Part shown: piece by piece, positions 45,546 through 52,681 of the stretch
How the letters are laid out: each line of letters begins with the position of its first letter
How positions within the stretch are numbered: the first letter of the stretch is position 1
Assembly (NCBI RefSeq): GCF_014648875.1
Contig: NZ_BMRY01000001.1
Span: 355,304 to 419,303 of the forward strand
From: Streptomyces parvus
GTDB lineage: Bacteria > Actinomycetota > Actinomycetes > Streptomycetales > Streptomycetaceae
DNA: 64,000 nucleotides
Reading direction: 5' to 3'
Position numbers and translations under genes: made by a program
Notes under the pieces: model-generated
The model's input: only the letters and a program-made list of their open reading frames with translations
Told to the model about the DNA's origin: nothing
The model's database searches: none

Positions 45546-45830
45546 TCACCACCAGAGTGAGTCGAGGCGACTCTCGATCGCGCGGATGTGGAGGCGGGCG
45601 CAGCCCTCGCAGAAATGGAGTCGGCGTCCGTCCTCGACGGAGCTGAGCCAGGTCACGGGGACGGTGTCGCCTTCGGTGGTGATCCCGCACCGGGCGCACA
45701 CCACGCTTCCCGCGGCGGGCGGTTCGGGCTGTCCCGGCTTCCCGGACTGCTCCGGCCTCTCGCGCCGTTCAAGAAGCTCGGGCCGTTCAAGGGGCGCGGG
45801 CTGTTCGGGGGGATCGGTCTCCTCGTCCAC
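45546..45830 (-). CDS. Small zinc-ribbon-like protein
   Basis: A ~94-residue protein, start GTG 45830 (VDEETDPPEQPAPLERP) chosen as the longest plausible one; no distinct ribosome site except an abutting GGAG, so the start is uncertain. The conserved part is GSVVCARCGITTEGDTVPVTWLSSVEDGRRLHFCEGCARLHIRAIESRLDSLWW with two CxxC pairs forming a zinc ribbon. The N-terminal part is Pro/Glu-rich. Convergent with the ABC1 kinase. Function unknown. Confidence 0.65.
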   Translation of the reverse strand: MDEETDPPEQPAPLERPELLERRERPEQSGKPGQPEPPAAGSVVCARCGITTEGDTVPVTWLSSVEDGRRLHFCEGCARLHIRAIESRLDSLWW

Positions 45831-45872
45831 CTCCCGACGATATCCCCGCGACCGGACGGCCGACAGCGCAAA

Positions 45873-45916
45873 CGCCCCGCGGGGCCGTCCGGGTGTCCGG
45901 ACGGCCCCGCGGGGCG
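45873..45916 (-). terminator. Long hairpin terminator
   Basis: Perfect 20-bp stem (CGCCCCGCGGGGCCGTCCGG and its complement) with GTGT loop, downstream of the 45976 gene on the minus strand. Confidence 0.75.
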
Positions 45917-45940
45917 TGATGGCTGCGCAGGTCAGTGCCT

Positions 45941-45986
45941 GACCGTCAGTGGATGCCAGATCAGTGCATGCCAGATCAGTGCATGA
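45941..45986. repeat. Tandem copies of a stop-codon region
   Basis: On the minus strand CATGCACTGATCTGG is repeated: the coding end ATGCACTGA (Met-His-stop, 45976) is followed by a second copy (CATGCACTGATCTGG) and a third, diverged copy (CATCCACTGAC). Unit length 15 bp. Confidence 0.75.
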
Positions 45987-46239
45987 CCGCCATGGCCAGC
46001 GCGCGGCGGGCGCGCAGCGAGGCGCGCTCCGCCCGGCGCTGCATCCGGCGGGCGGCGAGCAGGCGGGCCGACTGGCGGTCCTCCTGGGCCTCCCGCAGGC
46101 GGTCGTGCATATGCGCACGTGCCAGGGCTTCTGGGATGAGTTGCATTTCGCGGGTCCTGTTCTGACGCGAGTCGTTCGCGCCGATGATGGTGACGTCGGG
46201 GGTGGCGGAGCCGACGGGCTCCTTCGTGGGGGTGATCAT
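45976..46239 (-). CDS. 87-residue basic protein downstream of wblC
   Basis: From ATG 46239: MITPTKEPVGSATPDVTIIG, then a helical Arg/Ala/Gln-rich half (PEALARAHMHDRLREAQEDRQSARLLAARRMQRRAERASLRARRALAMAVMH). High Arg content and heptad-like spacing suggest an amphipathic, possibly nucleic-acid-binding, helix. Same direction as wblC and 92 bp after it, so probably cotranscribed. No family recognised. Its last codons and stop are tandemly repeated downstream. Confidence 0.65.
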   Translation of the reverse strand: MITPTKEPVGSATPDVTIIGANDSRQNRTREMQLIPEALARAHMHDRLREAQEDRQSARLLAARRMQRRAERASLRARRALAMAVMH

Positions 46240-46331
46240 TGGTGCCTGATTCCGGGGGTCATGTGTGTAGGGGCGGTCGATCGTTCCGAGGCGCAGACTG
46301 CGGGTGGGGGCGGGGACCCCACAGGTCGCGG

Positions 46332-46700
46332 TCACGCTGCGACCGGGTTCTTGCGCGGACGGCCACGCGGACGCTTGCGGGCGACGACGACACCCTGGAC
46401 GAAGAGCTCGCCGCCCCAGACACCCCACGGCTCGCGGCGGTCCTTCGCGCCGGCGAGGCAGGCCTCGACGAGCGGGCAGGTGCGGCAGAGGGACTTGGCG
46501 TACTCGACGTCGGCGGGCGACTCGGCGAAGAAGACCTCCGGGTCGTAGGAGCGGCACGGGACGGGCACGCCGAGGTTCTCGATGGCGTCGTCGAGCGCGG
46601 TGAGCGTGGTGAGCGGGGTCAAGGTGGAGTCCTCCGTGGAGCCGGGCGGCGAGATCGGGGTGGAAAGCGGTACTGACGGGGCGTGCGTTTCGATGTGCAC
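46332..46700 (-). CDS. wblC: WhiB-family regulator WblC (WhiB7 type)
   Basis: A 122-residue Fe-S transcription factor of the WhiB7 subgroup. Four cluster cysteines: VPVPCRSYDPE, SLCRTCPLVEACLAG; then EPWGVWGGELFVQG (beta-turn G-V-W-G-G) and the AT-hook KRPRGRPRKNP that distinguishes WhiB7/WblC. GTG 46700 is taken as start; a GAGGA lies 11 bases upstream. It governs intrinsic antibiotic resistance genes. Its ~630-nt leader carries a long ORF and an intrinsic terminator, so induction by translation inhibitors is expected through attenuation. Located downstream of uvrD2 as in mycobacteria. Confidence 0.9.
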   Translation of the reverse strand: MHIETHAPSVPLSTPISPPGSTEDSTLTPLTTLTALDDAIENLGVPVPCRSYDPEVFFAESPADVEYAKSLCRTCPLVEACLAGAKDRREPWGVWGGELFVQGVVVARKRPRGRPRKNPVAA

Positions 46701-46808
46701 GGTGGGTGGTGTCCTCGTCTGGTCGTGCCGGCCTGTTGGCCGGTTGGCGGCTTCTGGTACCAGGTCCTGCTTGTCCCGAGGCTCCTTCGTTCCGTTCCGT
46801 CCGTTCGG

Positions 46809-46853
46809 ACAAAACAAAAGGGCCGCGGATCCCGAGTGGGGTTCCGCGGCCCT
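46809..46853 (-). terminator. Attenuator (intrinsic terminator) in the wblC leader
   Basis: On the minus strand AGGGCCGCGGA / TCCGCGGCCCT (11-bp stem) is followed directly by TTTTGTTTTG, a rare T-tract for this GC content. It lies between the leader ORF stop (46877) and the wblC start (46700), where it would block transcription unless read-through is triggered. Confidence 0.85.
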
Positions 46854-46876
46854 GAAGGCGCCGGCCTGATGCTGGA

Positions 46877-47209
46877 TCAGGCTGGATCACTCCAGGGTTC
46901 AGGCCCACGGAAGGCCCACATCGTGTGGTGCTGCATCTGCGTCTGCGTCTTGATTCCGGCACCGGCTGCCGCAAAGGCATAGACCTGAGCCTGTGCTGCC
47001 TTCGCTACTGCTGCCGCCGGTGCCTCGATCGGTCGCTCATTGCGCTCCCGCGTCACGGGGAGGCTCGCCGGGGCCAGCGGACGGGCGGCAGAAATGCCGA
47101 ACAGACCGGTGGCGTGGAGCGAGGCAGCCGCGGAGCGGGTGAGGCCGAGCGAGCAGGCGGAGACGACCGAAAGATCGGTCATTTTCTGGGTTTCGATGAT
47201 GCTGATCAC
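46877..47209 (-). CDS. Leader ORF of wblC (putative regulatory uORF)
   Basis: A 110-codon ORF from GTG 47209 with a strong GAGAGGAGG site nine bases upstream. It ends 24 bp before the attenuator stem. Translation ends in MQHHTMWAFRGPEPWSDPA-stop; the earlier part (LSVVSACSLGLTRSAAASLHATGLFGISAARPL) is Ala/Ser/Leu rich. In actinobacteria the wblC/whiB7 leader contains a uORF whose slowed translation by antibiotics prevents terminator folding; that role is inferred here. Shorter internal starts (46936, 46921) cannot be excluded. It may also be a real small protein. Confidence 0.65.
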   Translation of the reverse strand: MISIIETQKMTDLSVVSACSLGLTRSAAASLHATGLFGISAARPLAPASLPVTRERNERPIEAPAAAVAKAAQAQVYAFAAAGAGIKTQTQMQHHTMWAFRGPEPWSDPA

Positions 47210-47269
47210 TTCAATCGCCTCCTCTCGGCGTCTCATGGGACCGGCCGGGGCCGATCCTGCGTATTCGGA

Positions 47270-47289
47270 TAAGTACAGCTAAGTACAGC
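47270..47289. repeat. Perfect 10-bp tandem repeat in the wblC leader
   Basis: TAAGTACAGC TAAGTACAGC, two exact copies in the untranslated leader upstream of the uORF ribosome site. Confidence 0.8.
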
Positions 47290-47334
47290 ACGGAGCCAGG
47301 GCTTCAGAGAAGTCGCTGTTCCCGTGGTTAAGAA

Positions 47335-47370
47335 CCTATGGTGACGACTGGTGCGGGCGCAAACTATTTT
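47335..47370 (-). promoter_or_regulatory. Putative wblC promoter with AT-rich upstream element
   Basis: Minus strand: -35 TTTGCG (47363-47358), 17-base spacer, -10 CATAGG (47340-47335), preceded immediately by AAAATAG (47370-47364). WhiB7-type autoregulated promoters have just such an AT-rich stretch before the -35. Located in the 15-bp to 50-bp region after the uvrD2 stop. Inference from pattern. Confidence 0.6.
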
Positions 47371-47385
47371 CTGGACGAGTTTTTC

Positions 47386-49605
47386 TCAGGTCGCGCCGGC
47401 CCCCTCCTCGGGCCCGTCACCAACCGTCTCACCTGCGCAGATGGCCAGAACATCGGCGCCGAAGCGGCTCAACTTCCGGTTGCCGACACCGGCGATGACG
47501 ACCAGCTCGCCCGCGGTGGACGGCACGGCCTCGGCGATCGCCATGAGGGTCTTCTCGGTGAAGACGCAGTAGTCGGGCTGGCCGAGCTGGGCCGCCTGCC
47601 CGGCGCGCCAGTCGTGGAGCCGCTCGTACAGCGCCTCGTCCATGTCCGAGGGGCACTCCTCGCAGCGCATCAGCTTCATCTCGCCCGCGTCGGTGAGCGT
47701 CCGGCCGCAGACCCGGCAGCGCACCGGGCTCCTGGGCTTGCGTTCTACGGCCGGGGTCCGCTCCGCGGTCGCGGCCCGCCCGGTGCCCCGGTCGATCCCG
47801 CCGCCCCCGCCGACGCCGCCCCGGGCGCCGGACCCCGTCGAGCCCGGCCGCAGCCCGTCCAGGAAGCGGGTCGGCTTGCGGCCTCCCCGGCCGCCGGGCG
47901 ACCGCGTCAGCGCCCAGGAGAGCGAGAGGTGGACGCGGGCGCGGGTGATCCCGACGTACAGCAGGCGCCGCTCCTCCTCGACCTGCTCGTCGGTCTTGGC
48001 GTAGGCGATCGGCATCATGCCCTCGGTCAGGCCGACCAGGAACACGGCGTCCCATTCGAGGCCCTTCGCGGCGTGCAGCGACGCCAGGGTCACTCCTTGG
48101 ACCGTCGGGGCGTGCTGGGCGGCCGCCCGTTCGTCGAGCTCGCGGACCAGGTCGGTCAGGGTCGCCCCCGGTTTCGCCGTCTCGAAGTCCTCGGCGAGGC
48201 GCACCAGCGCGGCCAGCGACTCCCAGCGGTCGCGTACGGAGCCCGATCCGGCGGGCGGGCGGGTGGTCCAGCCCTTGGTGGAGAGCACCGCCCGCACCTG
48301 GGAGGCCAGGTCCTCCGCCCCGTCGAGCAGGGAGTCGTTGCGCCCGGCGCGGGCCGCGCCGCGCAGGGCGGTGCCCGCCTCCCGGACCTCGGCCCGCTCG
48401 AAGAACCGCTCGGCGCCGCGCAGCTGGTAGGGCACCCCGGCGTCCGCGAGGGCCTGCTCGTAGACCTCGGACTGGGAGTTGACCCGGTAGAGCACGGCGA
48501 TCTCGCCGGCCGGTACGCCCGCGGCGATGAGGTCGCGGATGCGCCGGGCGGTGGACTCGGCCTCGGTGGGCTCGTCGCCGTACTCCGTGTAGACCGGCTC
48601 GGGGCCCTTGTCGCGCTGGGAGACCAGCTCCAGGCGGTGGTCGGCGGCCTTGCCGTGGGCCTGGCTCAGCAGGCCGTTGGCGAGGTGGACGACCTGGGGG
48701 GTGGAGCGGTAGTCCCGGACCAGCTTGACGACGGTCGCCCCGGGGTGGCGGGTGCGGAAGTTCAGCAGGTGGTCGGGGGTGGCCCCGGTGAAGGAGTAGA
48801 TCGTCTGGCTGGCGTCGCCGACGACGCAGAGATTGTCCCGGTCGCCGACCCAGAGGTCGAGCAGCCGCTGCTGGAGCGGGCTGACGTCCTGGTACTCGTC
48901 GACGACGAAGTGCTGGTACTGGCCGCGGACGTGGTCGGCGATGTCTCCCCGGTCCTGGAGGATGCCGACCATCAGCAGCAGCACGTCCTCGAAGTCGATC
49001 ACCGAGCGGTCGCGCTTGAGCTGTTCGTACGCGGAGTAGATCTGGGAGAGGACCGCCGGGTCGCGGGGGGCGTCCCGCTGGGCCTTGGCTACGGCCGCCG
49101 CGTAGTCGGCGGGGACGGTCTGGGTGACCTTGGCCCACTCGATCTCGCTCGTGACGTCCCGCAACTCGGTGCGGTCGAGCCGGAGCTCGCAGCGGGCGGC
49201 GGCCTCGGCGACGAGCTGCACCTTCCGTTCCAGCAGCCGGGGCAGTTCGCCACCGACTGCTTTCGGCCAGAAGTACTGGAGCTGCCGGAGCGCGGCGGAG
49301 TGGAAGGTCCGTGCCTGGACGCCGGTCGCGCCGAGCTGGCGGAGGCGGCCGCGCATCTCTCCGGCGGCCCGGTTGGTGAACGTGACGGCGAGGACCGTGG
49401 CGGGCTGGAGGATGCCCGCCCGCACCCCGTACGCGATGCGGTGGGTGATCGCGCGCGTCTTGCCCGTACCGGCTCCTGCCAGCACGCACACCGGTCCGTG
49501 CAGGGCGAGCGCCACCTCGCGCTGCTCGGGGTCGAGCCCGTCGAGCACGGCGTCCGGGGTCTCGGGAACCTGCGGGAAGAGGGTGGAGTGCGTTGCTGCT
49601 GTCAC
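47386..49605 (-). CDS. uvrD2: ATP-dependent DNA helicase UvrD2 (HRDC-containing)
   Basis: A 739-residue SF1A helicase. Start GTG 49605 gives the N-terminus VTAATHSTLFPQVPETPDAVLDGLDPEQREV. Motor motifs: LAGAGTGKTRAITHRI (Walker A), AVTFTNRAAGEMRGRL (Ia), VVDEYQDVSPLQQRLL (II), VVGDASQTIYSFTGA (III), LVRDYRSTPQVV (IV), LEWDAVFLVGLTEGMMP and ERRLLYVGITRARVHL (VI). A tetracysteine element (CRVCG...CEEC) and a C-terminal HRDC domain (QPDYCVFTEKTLMAIAEAVPSTAGELVVIAGVGNRKLSRFG) define the UvrD2 subgroup of actinobacteria. It precedes wblC on the same strand. Confidence 0.95.
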   Translation of the reverse strand: MTAATHSTLFPQVPETPDAVLDGLDPEQREVALALHGPVCVLAGAGTGKTRAITHRIAYGVRAGILQPATVLAVTFTNRAAGEMRGRLRQLGATGVQARTFHSAALRQLQYFWPKAVGGELPRLLERKVQLVAEAAARCELRLDRTELRDVTSEIEWAKVTQTVPADYAAAVAKAQRDAPRDPAVLSQIYSAYEQLKRDRSVIDFEDVLLLMVGILQDRGDIADHVRGQYQHFVVDEYQDVSPLQQRLLDLWVGDRDNLCVVGDASQTIYSFTGATPDHLLNFRTRHPGATVVKLVRDYRSTPQVVHLANGLLSQAHGKAADHRLELVSQRDKGPEPVYTEYGDEPTEAESTARRIRDLIAAGVPAGEIAVLYRVNSQSEVYEQALADAGVPYQLRGAERFFERAEVREAGTALRGAARAGRNDSLLDGAEDLASQVRAVLSTKGWTTRPPAGSGSVRDRWESLAALVRLAEDFETAKPGATLTDLVRELDERAAAQHAPTVQGVTLASLHAAKGLEWDAVFLVGLTEGMMPIAYAKTDEQVEEERRLLYVGITRARVHLSLSWALTRSPGGRGGRKPTRFLDGLRPGSTGSGARGGVGGGGGIDRGTGRAATAERTPAVERKPRSPVRCRVCGRTLTDAGEMKLMRCEECPSDMDEALYERLHDWRAGQAAQLGQPDYCVFTEKTLMAIAEAVPSTAGELVVIAGVGNRKLSRFGADVLAICAGETVGDGPEEGAGAT

Positions 49606-49666
49606 CCCGCCATGCTGCCAGGTCCCCGGGGGCGGATGCGGCGGTCGTCCACAGGCGTGAGCCATT

Positions 49667-49778
49667 AGTCATACCGAGGCGCGCACCTGCCCCTGGTCAT
49701 ACCGGGGCGCGTATCTCCCCCTGGTCATACCGGCGCGCGTACCCGCCCCTGGTCCTGCCGAGGCCCGTACCGGCCCCG
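49667..49778. repeat. Four tandem 28-bp repeats upstream of the mycoredoxin gene
   Basis: Units 49667-49694, 49695-49722, 49723-49750 and 49751-49778, consensus beginning GGTCATACCGGGGCGCGTA and ending CCCCT, with increasing divergence. They fill the uvrD2-mycoredoxin divergent gap. No spacers, so not CRISPR. Apart from these and the SigR promoter next to them, nothing else is evident in the 297-bp gap. Confidence 0.85.
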
Positions 49779-49779
49779 C

Positions 49780-49808
49780 GGGAATGGGTGTCGCCTTCCG
49801 TACGTTCC
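49780..49808 (+). promoter_or_regulatory. SigR-dependent promoter of the mycoredoxin gene
   Basis: GGGAAT (49780-49785), 18-base spacer, GTT (49804-49806), the same consensus as at sigR. Transcription would start ~85 bp before the ATG at 49903. Confidence 0.85.
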
Positions 49809-49902
49809 TTAACCTTGCGGGAGCGCTGCGGTGAGCGGCCGGTCCGCAAGTGACGCTGCCGGCCGCGCAGCGGTACGGACGAGACGAAGGAGCGCCAGCG
49901 AC

Positions 49903-50157
49903 ATGGCGGGCACTGTGACGATGTACAGCACCACCTGGTGCGGCTACTGCCGCCGGCTGAAGAGCCAGATGGACCGCGAGGGCATCGCGTACAACGAGGT
50001 CAACATCGAGCACGACCCGGAGTCGGCCGCTTTCGTCGAGAAGGCGAATGGCGGAAACCAGACGGTCCCCACCCTGCTGATCGTGGCCCCCTCGGGCACC
50101 GAGTCGGTCATGACGAACCCCTCGCTCGCCCAGGTGAAGCAGGCGCTCGCCGCCTGA
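49903..50157 (+). CDS. mrx1: Mycoredoxin / glutaredoxin-like protein (Mrx1)
   Basis: An 84-residue thioredoxin-fold protein from ATG 49903. Active site TMYSTTWCGYCRRLK (C-G-Y-C, mycoredoxin type) and the cis-proline loop GGNQTVPTLLI. It reduces mycothiol-protein mixed disulphides. Direct evidence of regulation: a consensus SigR promoter upstream. Followed by a strong terminator. In M. tuberculosis the mrx1 gene likewise lies between uvrD2 and nudC (memory). Confidence 0.92.
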   Translation: MAGTVTMYSTTWCGYCRRLKSQMDREGIAYNEVNIEHDPESAAFVEKANGGNQTVPTLLIVAPSGTESVMTNPSLAQVKQALAA

Positions 50158-50191
50158 TCCGGCGGAGAGACGACTGCCTGTCGCGCGTACC

Positions 50192-50218
50192 ACTGCCCCC
50201 GGCACCGCCGGGGGCAGT
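50192..50218. terminator. Bidirectional terminator
   Basis: ACTGCCCCCGGC-ACC-GCCGGGGGCAGT, perfect 12-bp stem in the convergent gap mycoredoxin/nudC. Confidence 0.8.
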
Positions 50219-50249
50219 CGTGTGTCCGGGGGACGGACCTCGACGGACC

Positions 50250-51206
50250 TCAGGCGGTCCGCTTCACCGCGCCCGGCTTCGGGAGCGGCTTGCCGTACCA
50301 GAGCTCGATCAGGCGGGACGCGATGGAGATGCCGAACGGGGGCATGACCTCGCCGGACTCGAAGGCGGCGGTGAGGTCCTCGCGGGAGAACCAGCGGGCC
50401 TCCTCGATCTCCTCGCCGTCGACGGTGATGTCGAAGGAGGTGGCCCGCGCCATGAAGCCGAGCATCAGGCTGGAGGGGAACGGCCAGGGCTGGCTGGCGA
50501 TGTACTCGACCTCGCCGACCGTGATCCCGGCCTCCTCGTACACCTCACGGGCCACGGACTGCTCGATCGACTCCCCCGGCTCGACGAACCCGGCGAGCGT
50601 GGAGAAGCGGCCCTCGGGCCAGTGCACCTGGCGGCCCAGCAGCGCCCGGTCCTGGTCGTCGGTGACCAGCATGATGACCGCCGGGTCGGTGCGCGGGTAG
50701 TGCTCGGCCCCGCAGGCCTGGCAGCGGCGGATGTGTCCGGCCGCCGCGATGACGGTGCGTTCGCCGCAGCGGGAGCAGAAGCGGTGGAGCCGCTGCCAGT
50801 TCTCCAGGGCGACGGCGTGCACCATGAGACCCGCGTCCCGGGGGCCCAGCAGCAGGCCCGCCTCGCGGAGTCCGGCCGGGCGGGCCGACTGGTCCATGCG
50901 GCCGGGCAGCGAGTCCTTCTGGAGAGCGAAGTAGCTGACGCCGTCCTCGTCCGTGCCGAGGAAGTACCGGTGGGTCTCGGTGACCGGGGCCTCGAAGGCC
51001 GGGGTCATGACGATCTCGGTGCCCCCGTCGGGGGTGTCGTCGATCAGCACCTGCCCGCCGGAGACGACGAAGACACGGGTCGTCGGGTGGCTCCACGCCA
51101 CGGCCAGCCACGCCTCGTCGAGACGGTGGTGTGCCGCGCGGTCGATGCCGCTCGGCGCGGTGAGGCCGATCGGGCGGTCTGCGGTGGCGTTGTCGAAGGT
51201 GCTCAC
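50250..51206 (-). CDS. nudC: NAD(H) pyrophosphatase NudC
   Basis: A 318-residue Nudix enzyme of the NudC subfamily. Zinc ribbon FCSRCGERT...RRCQACGAEHYPRTDPAVI, Nudix box GFVEPGESIEQSVAREVYEEAG (residues ~205-228) and the NADH-pyrophosphatase signature SQPWPFPSSLM are all present. It hydrolyses NADH and deNADs NAD-capped RNA in other bacteria. Position between mycoredoxin and a peptidase gene, same strand as the M20 gene upstream. Confidence 0.95.
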   Translation of the reverse strand: MSTFDNATADRPIGLTAPSGIDRAAHHRLDEAWLAVAWSHPTTRVFVVSGGQVLIDDTPDGGTEIVMTPAFEAPVTETHRYFLGTDEDGVSYFALQKDSLPGRMDQSARPAGLREAGLLLGPRDAGLMVHAVALENWQRLHRFCSRCGERTVIAAAGHIRRCQACGAEHYPRTDPAVIMLVTDDQDRALLGRQVHWPEGRFSTLAGFVEPGESIEQSVAREVYEEAGITVGEVEYIASQPWPFPSSLMLGFMARATSFDITVDGEEIEEARWFSREDLTAAFESGEVMPPFGISIASRLIELWYGKPLPKPGAVKRTA

Positions 51207-51273
51207 AGGTGCTTCCTACTCCCCCTGGGTGGATCGGGTGTACGGAGGTGGGGCGGCGTTCATCGGCCGGGGT

Positions 51274-52671
51274 TCACCGGCCGAGCGCAGTGGCCAGTTC
51301 GCCCCACAGGTGGGCGGTCGTCTCCACGCCCTTGAGCAGCAGGTCCAGCTCGACCTTCTCGTCCGGGGCGTGCCAGCCGTCGGAGGGTACGGAGATGCCG
51401 AGGAAGAGGACGGGGGCGCCGAGCACGTCCCTGAGGTCGGCGGCCGGGCCCGAGCCTCCTTCGCGGGTGAAGAGGATCTTCTTCCCGAAGGCCCGGCCCA
51501 TCGCGCGGGCCACGGCCTGGAGGGCGGGGTGGTCCAGCGGGGTGAGGCAGGGGCGGGTGGCGGGCTGGAAGGCGATGGTGTGCCGGATGCCCGCCGGGAT
51601 GCGGGACTCCACCCAGGCGCGGACCGTCTTCCGTACGTCATCGGGGTCCTGGCCGTCGACCAGCCGGAAGCTGATCTTCACCAGGGCGGAGGAGGGGATG
51701 ATCGTCTTGCTTCCGGCGCCCTGGTAGCCGCCGCCGATGCCGTTGACCTCGGCGGTGGGGCGGGCCCAGACGCGCTCCAGCGTGGAGTACCCGGCCTCGC
51801 CGGACGCGGCGCCCGACTTGGCGGTGCGCAGCCAGGTGGCCTCGTCGAAGGGCAGCTCCGCGAACAGCGCCCGCTCGGTGTCGGTGAGGTCGGTGACCCC
51901 GTCGTAGAAGCCGGGGATCGCGACCTTGCCGTCCTCGTCGTGGAGGGCGGCGACCAGCCGGGCGATCTCGGTGGCCGGGTTGGGGACGGCTCCGCCGAAC
52001 GATCCGGAGTGGATGTCCTGGGCGGGCCCGTACAGCTGGATCTCGCACTCGGCGAGGCCGCGCATGCCGGTGCAGACGGTCGGGGTGTCCTCGTCCCACA
52101 TGCCGGTGTCCGAGACGATCACGGCGTCGGCGGCGAGCCGGTCGGCGTGCTGCTCGGCCAGGGCGCGGAAGTTCGGGGAACCGGACTCCTCCTCGCCCTC
52201 GATGAGCAGCTTGAGGTTGACGGCGGGGGTGGTGCGGCCGGTCGCGGCGAGGTGGGCGCGGACGCCCAGGGTGTGGAAGAACACCTGGCCCTTGTCGTCG
52301 GCCGCGCCGCGCCCGTACATCCGGCCCTCCCGGATCACCGGCTCGAACGGGTCGGTCGCCCAGCCGTCCTCGCGGGCGGCGGGCTGCACGTCGTGGTGGC
52401 CGTAGACCAGGACGGTCGGGGCGGCGGGGTCGTCGCTCGGCCACTCGGCGAAGACCGCCGGGGCGCCGGGGGTCTCCCAGATCTCGGCGACCGGGAAGCC
52501 GGTCTCCTTGAGCTTGGCGCTCAGCCACTCGGCGCTGCGCCGCACGTCCCCGGCGTGCTCCGGCTGCGCGGACACGGAGGGGATGCGCAGCCACTCGGCG
52601 AGGTCGTCGAGGAAGGCGGCGCGGTGCTGTTCGGTGTACGTACGGACGGCGCTGTCCGGGGTCTCGCTCAT
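51274..52671 (-). CDS. M20 family metallodipeptidase
   Basis: A 465-residue zinc dipeptidase (carnosinase/CNDP-like M20). Metal ligands and catalytic acids: VYGHHDVQPA (first His, Asp), GRGAADDKGQVF, IEGEEESGSPN (catalytic Glu pair), SDTGMWDEDTPT and the late HAPDEKVELDLLLKG (His). Start at ATG 52671 (MSETPDSAVRTYTEQHR), seven codons after an alternative that would overlap adnB. Cytoplasmic. Adjacent to adnB on the same strand with only 11 bp separation. Confidence 0.92.
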   Translation of the reverse strand: MSETPDSAVRTYTEQHRAAFLDDLAEWLRIPSVSAQPEHAGDVRRSAEWLSAKLKETGFPVAEIWETPGAPAVFAEWPSDDPAAPTVLVYGHHDVQPAAREDGWATDPFEPVIREGRMYGRGAADDKGQVFFHTLGVRAHLAATGRTTPAVNLKLLIEGEEESGSPNFRALAEQHADRLAADAVIVSDTGMWDEDTPTVCTGMRGLAECEIQLYGPAQDIHSGSFGGAVPNPATEIARLVAALHDEDGKVAIPGFYDGVTDLTDTERALFAELPFDEATWLRTAKSGAASGEAGYSTLERVWARPTAEVNGIGGGYQGAGSKTIIPSSALVKISFRLVDGQDPDDVRKTVRAWVESRIPAGIRHTIAFQPATRPCLTPLDHPALQAVARAMGRAFGKKILFTREGGSGPAADLRDVLGAPVLFLGISVPSDGWHAPDEKVELDLLLKGVETTAHLWGELATALGR

Positions 52672-52681
52672 GCTCTTGAGC

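Noticed and set aside
49667..49778. CRISPR array
   Set aside because: Repeats are directly adjacent without spacers, diverged, and no cas genes are in the window.
49593..49853. 86-codon frame through the 28-bp repeats
   Set aside because: Repeat unit is not a multiple of three, so no repeated peptide is kept; no ribosome site; it lies over uvrD2's start region and the SigR promoter.
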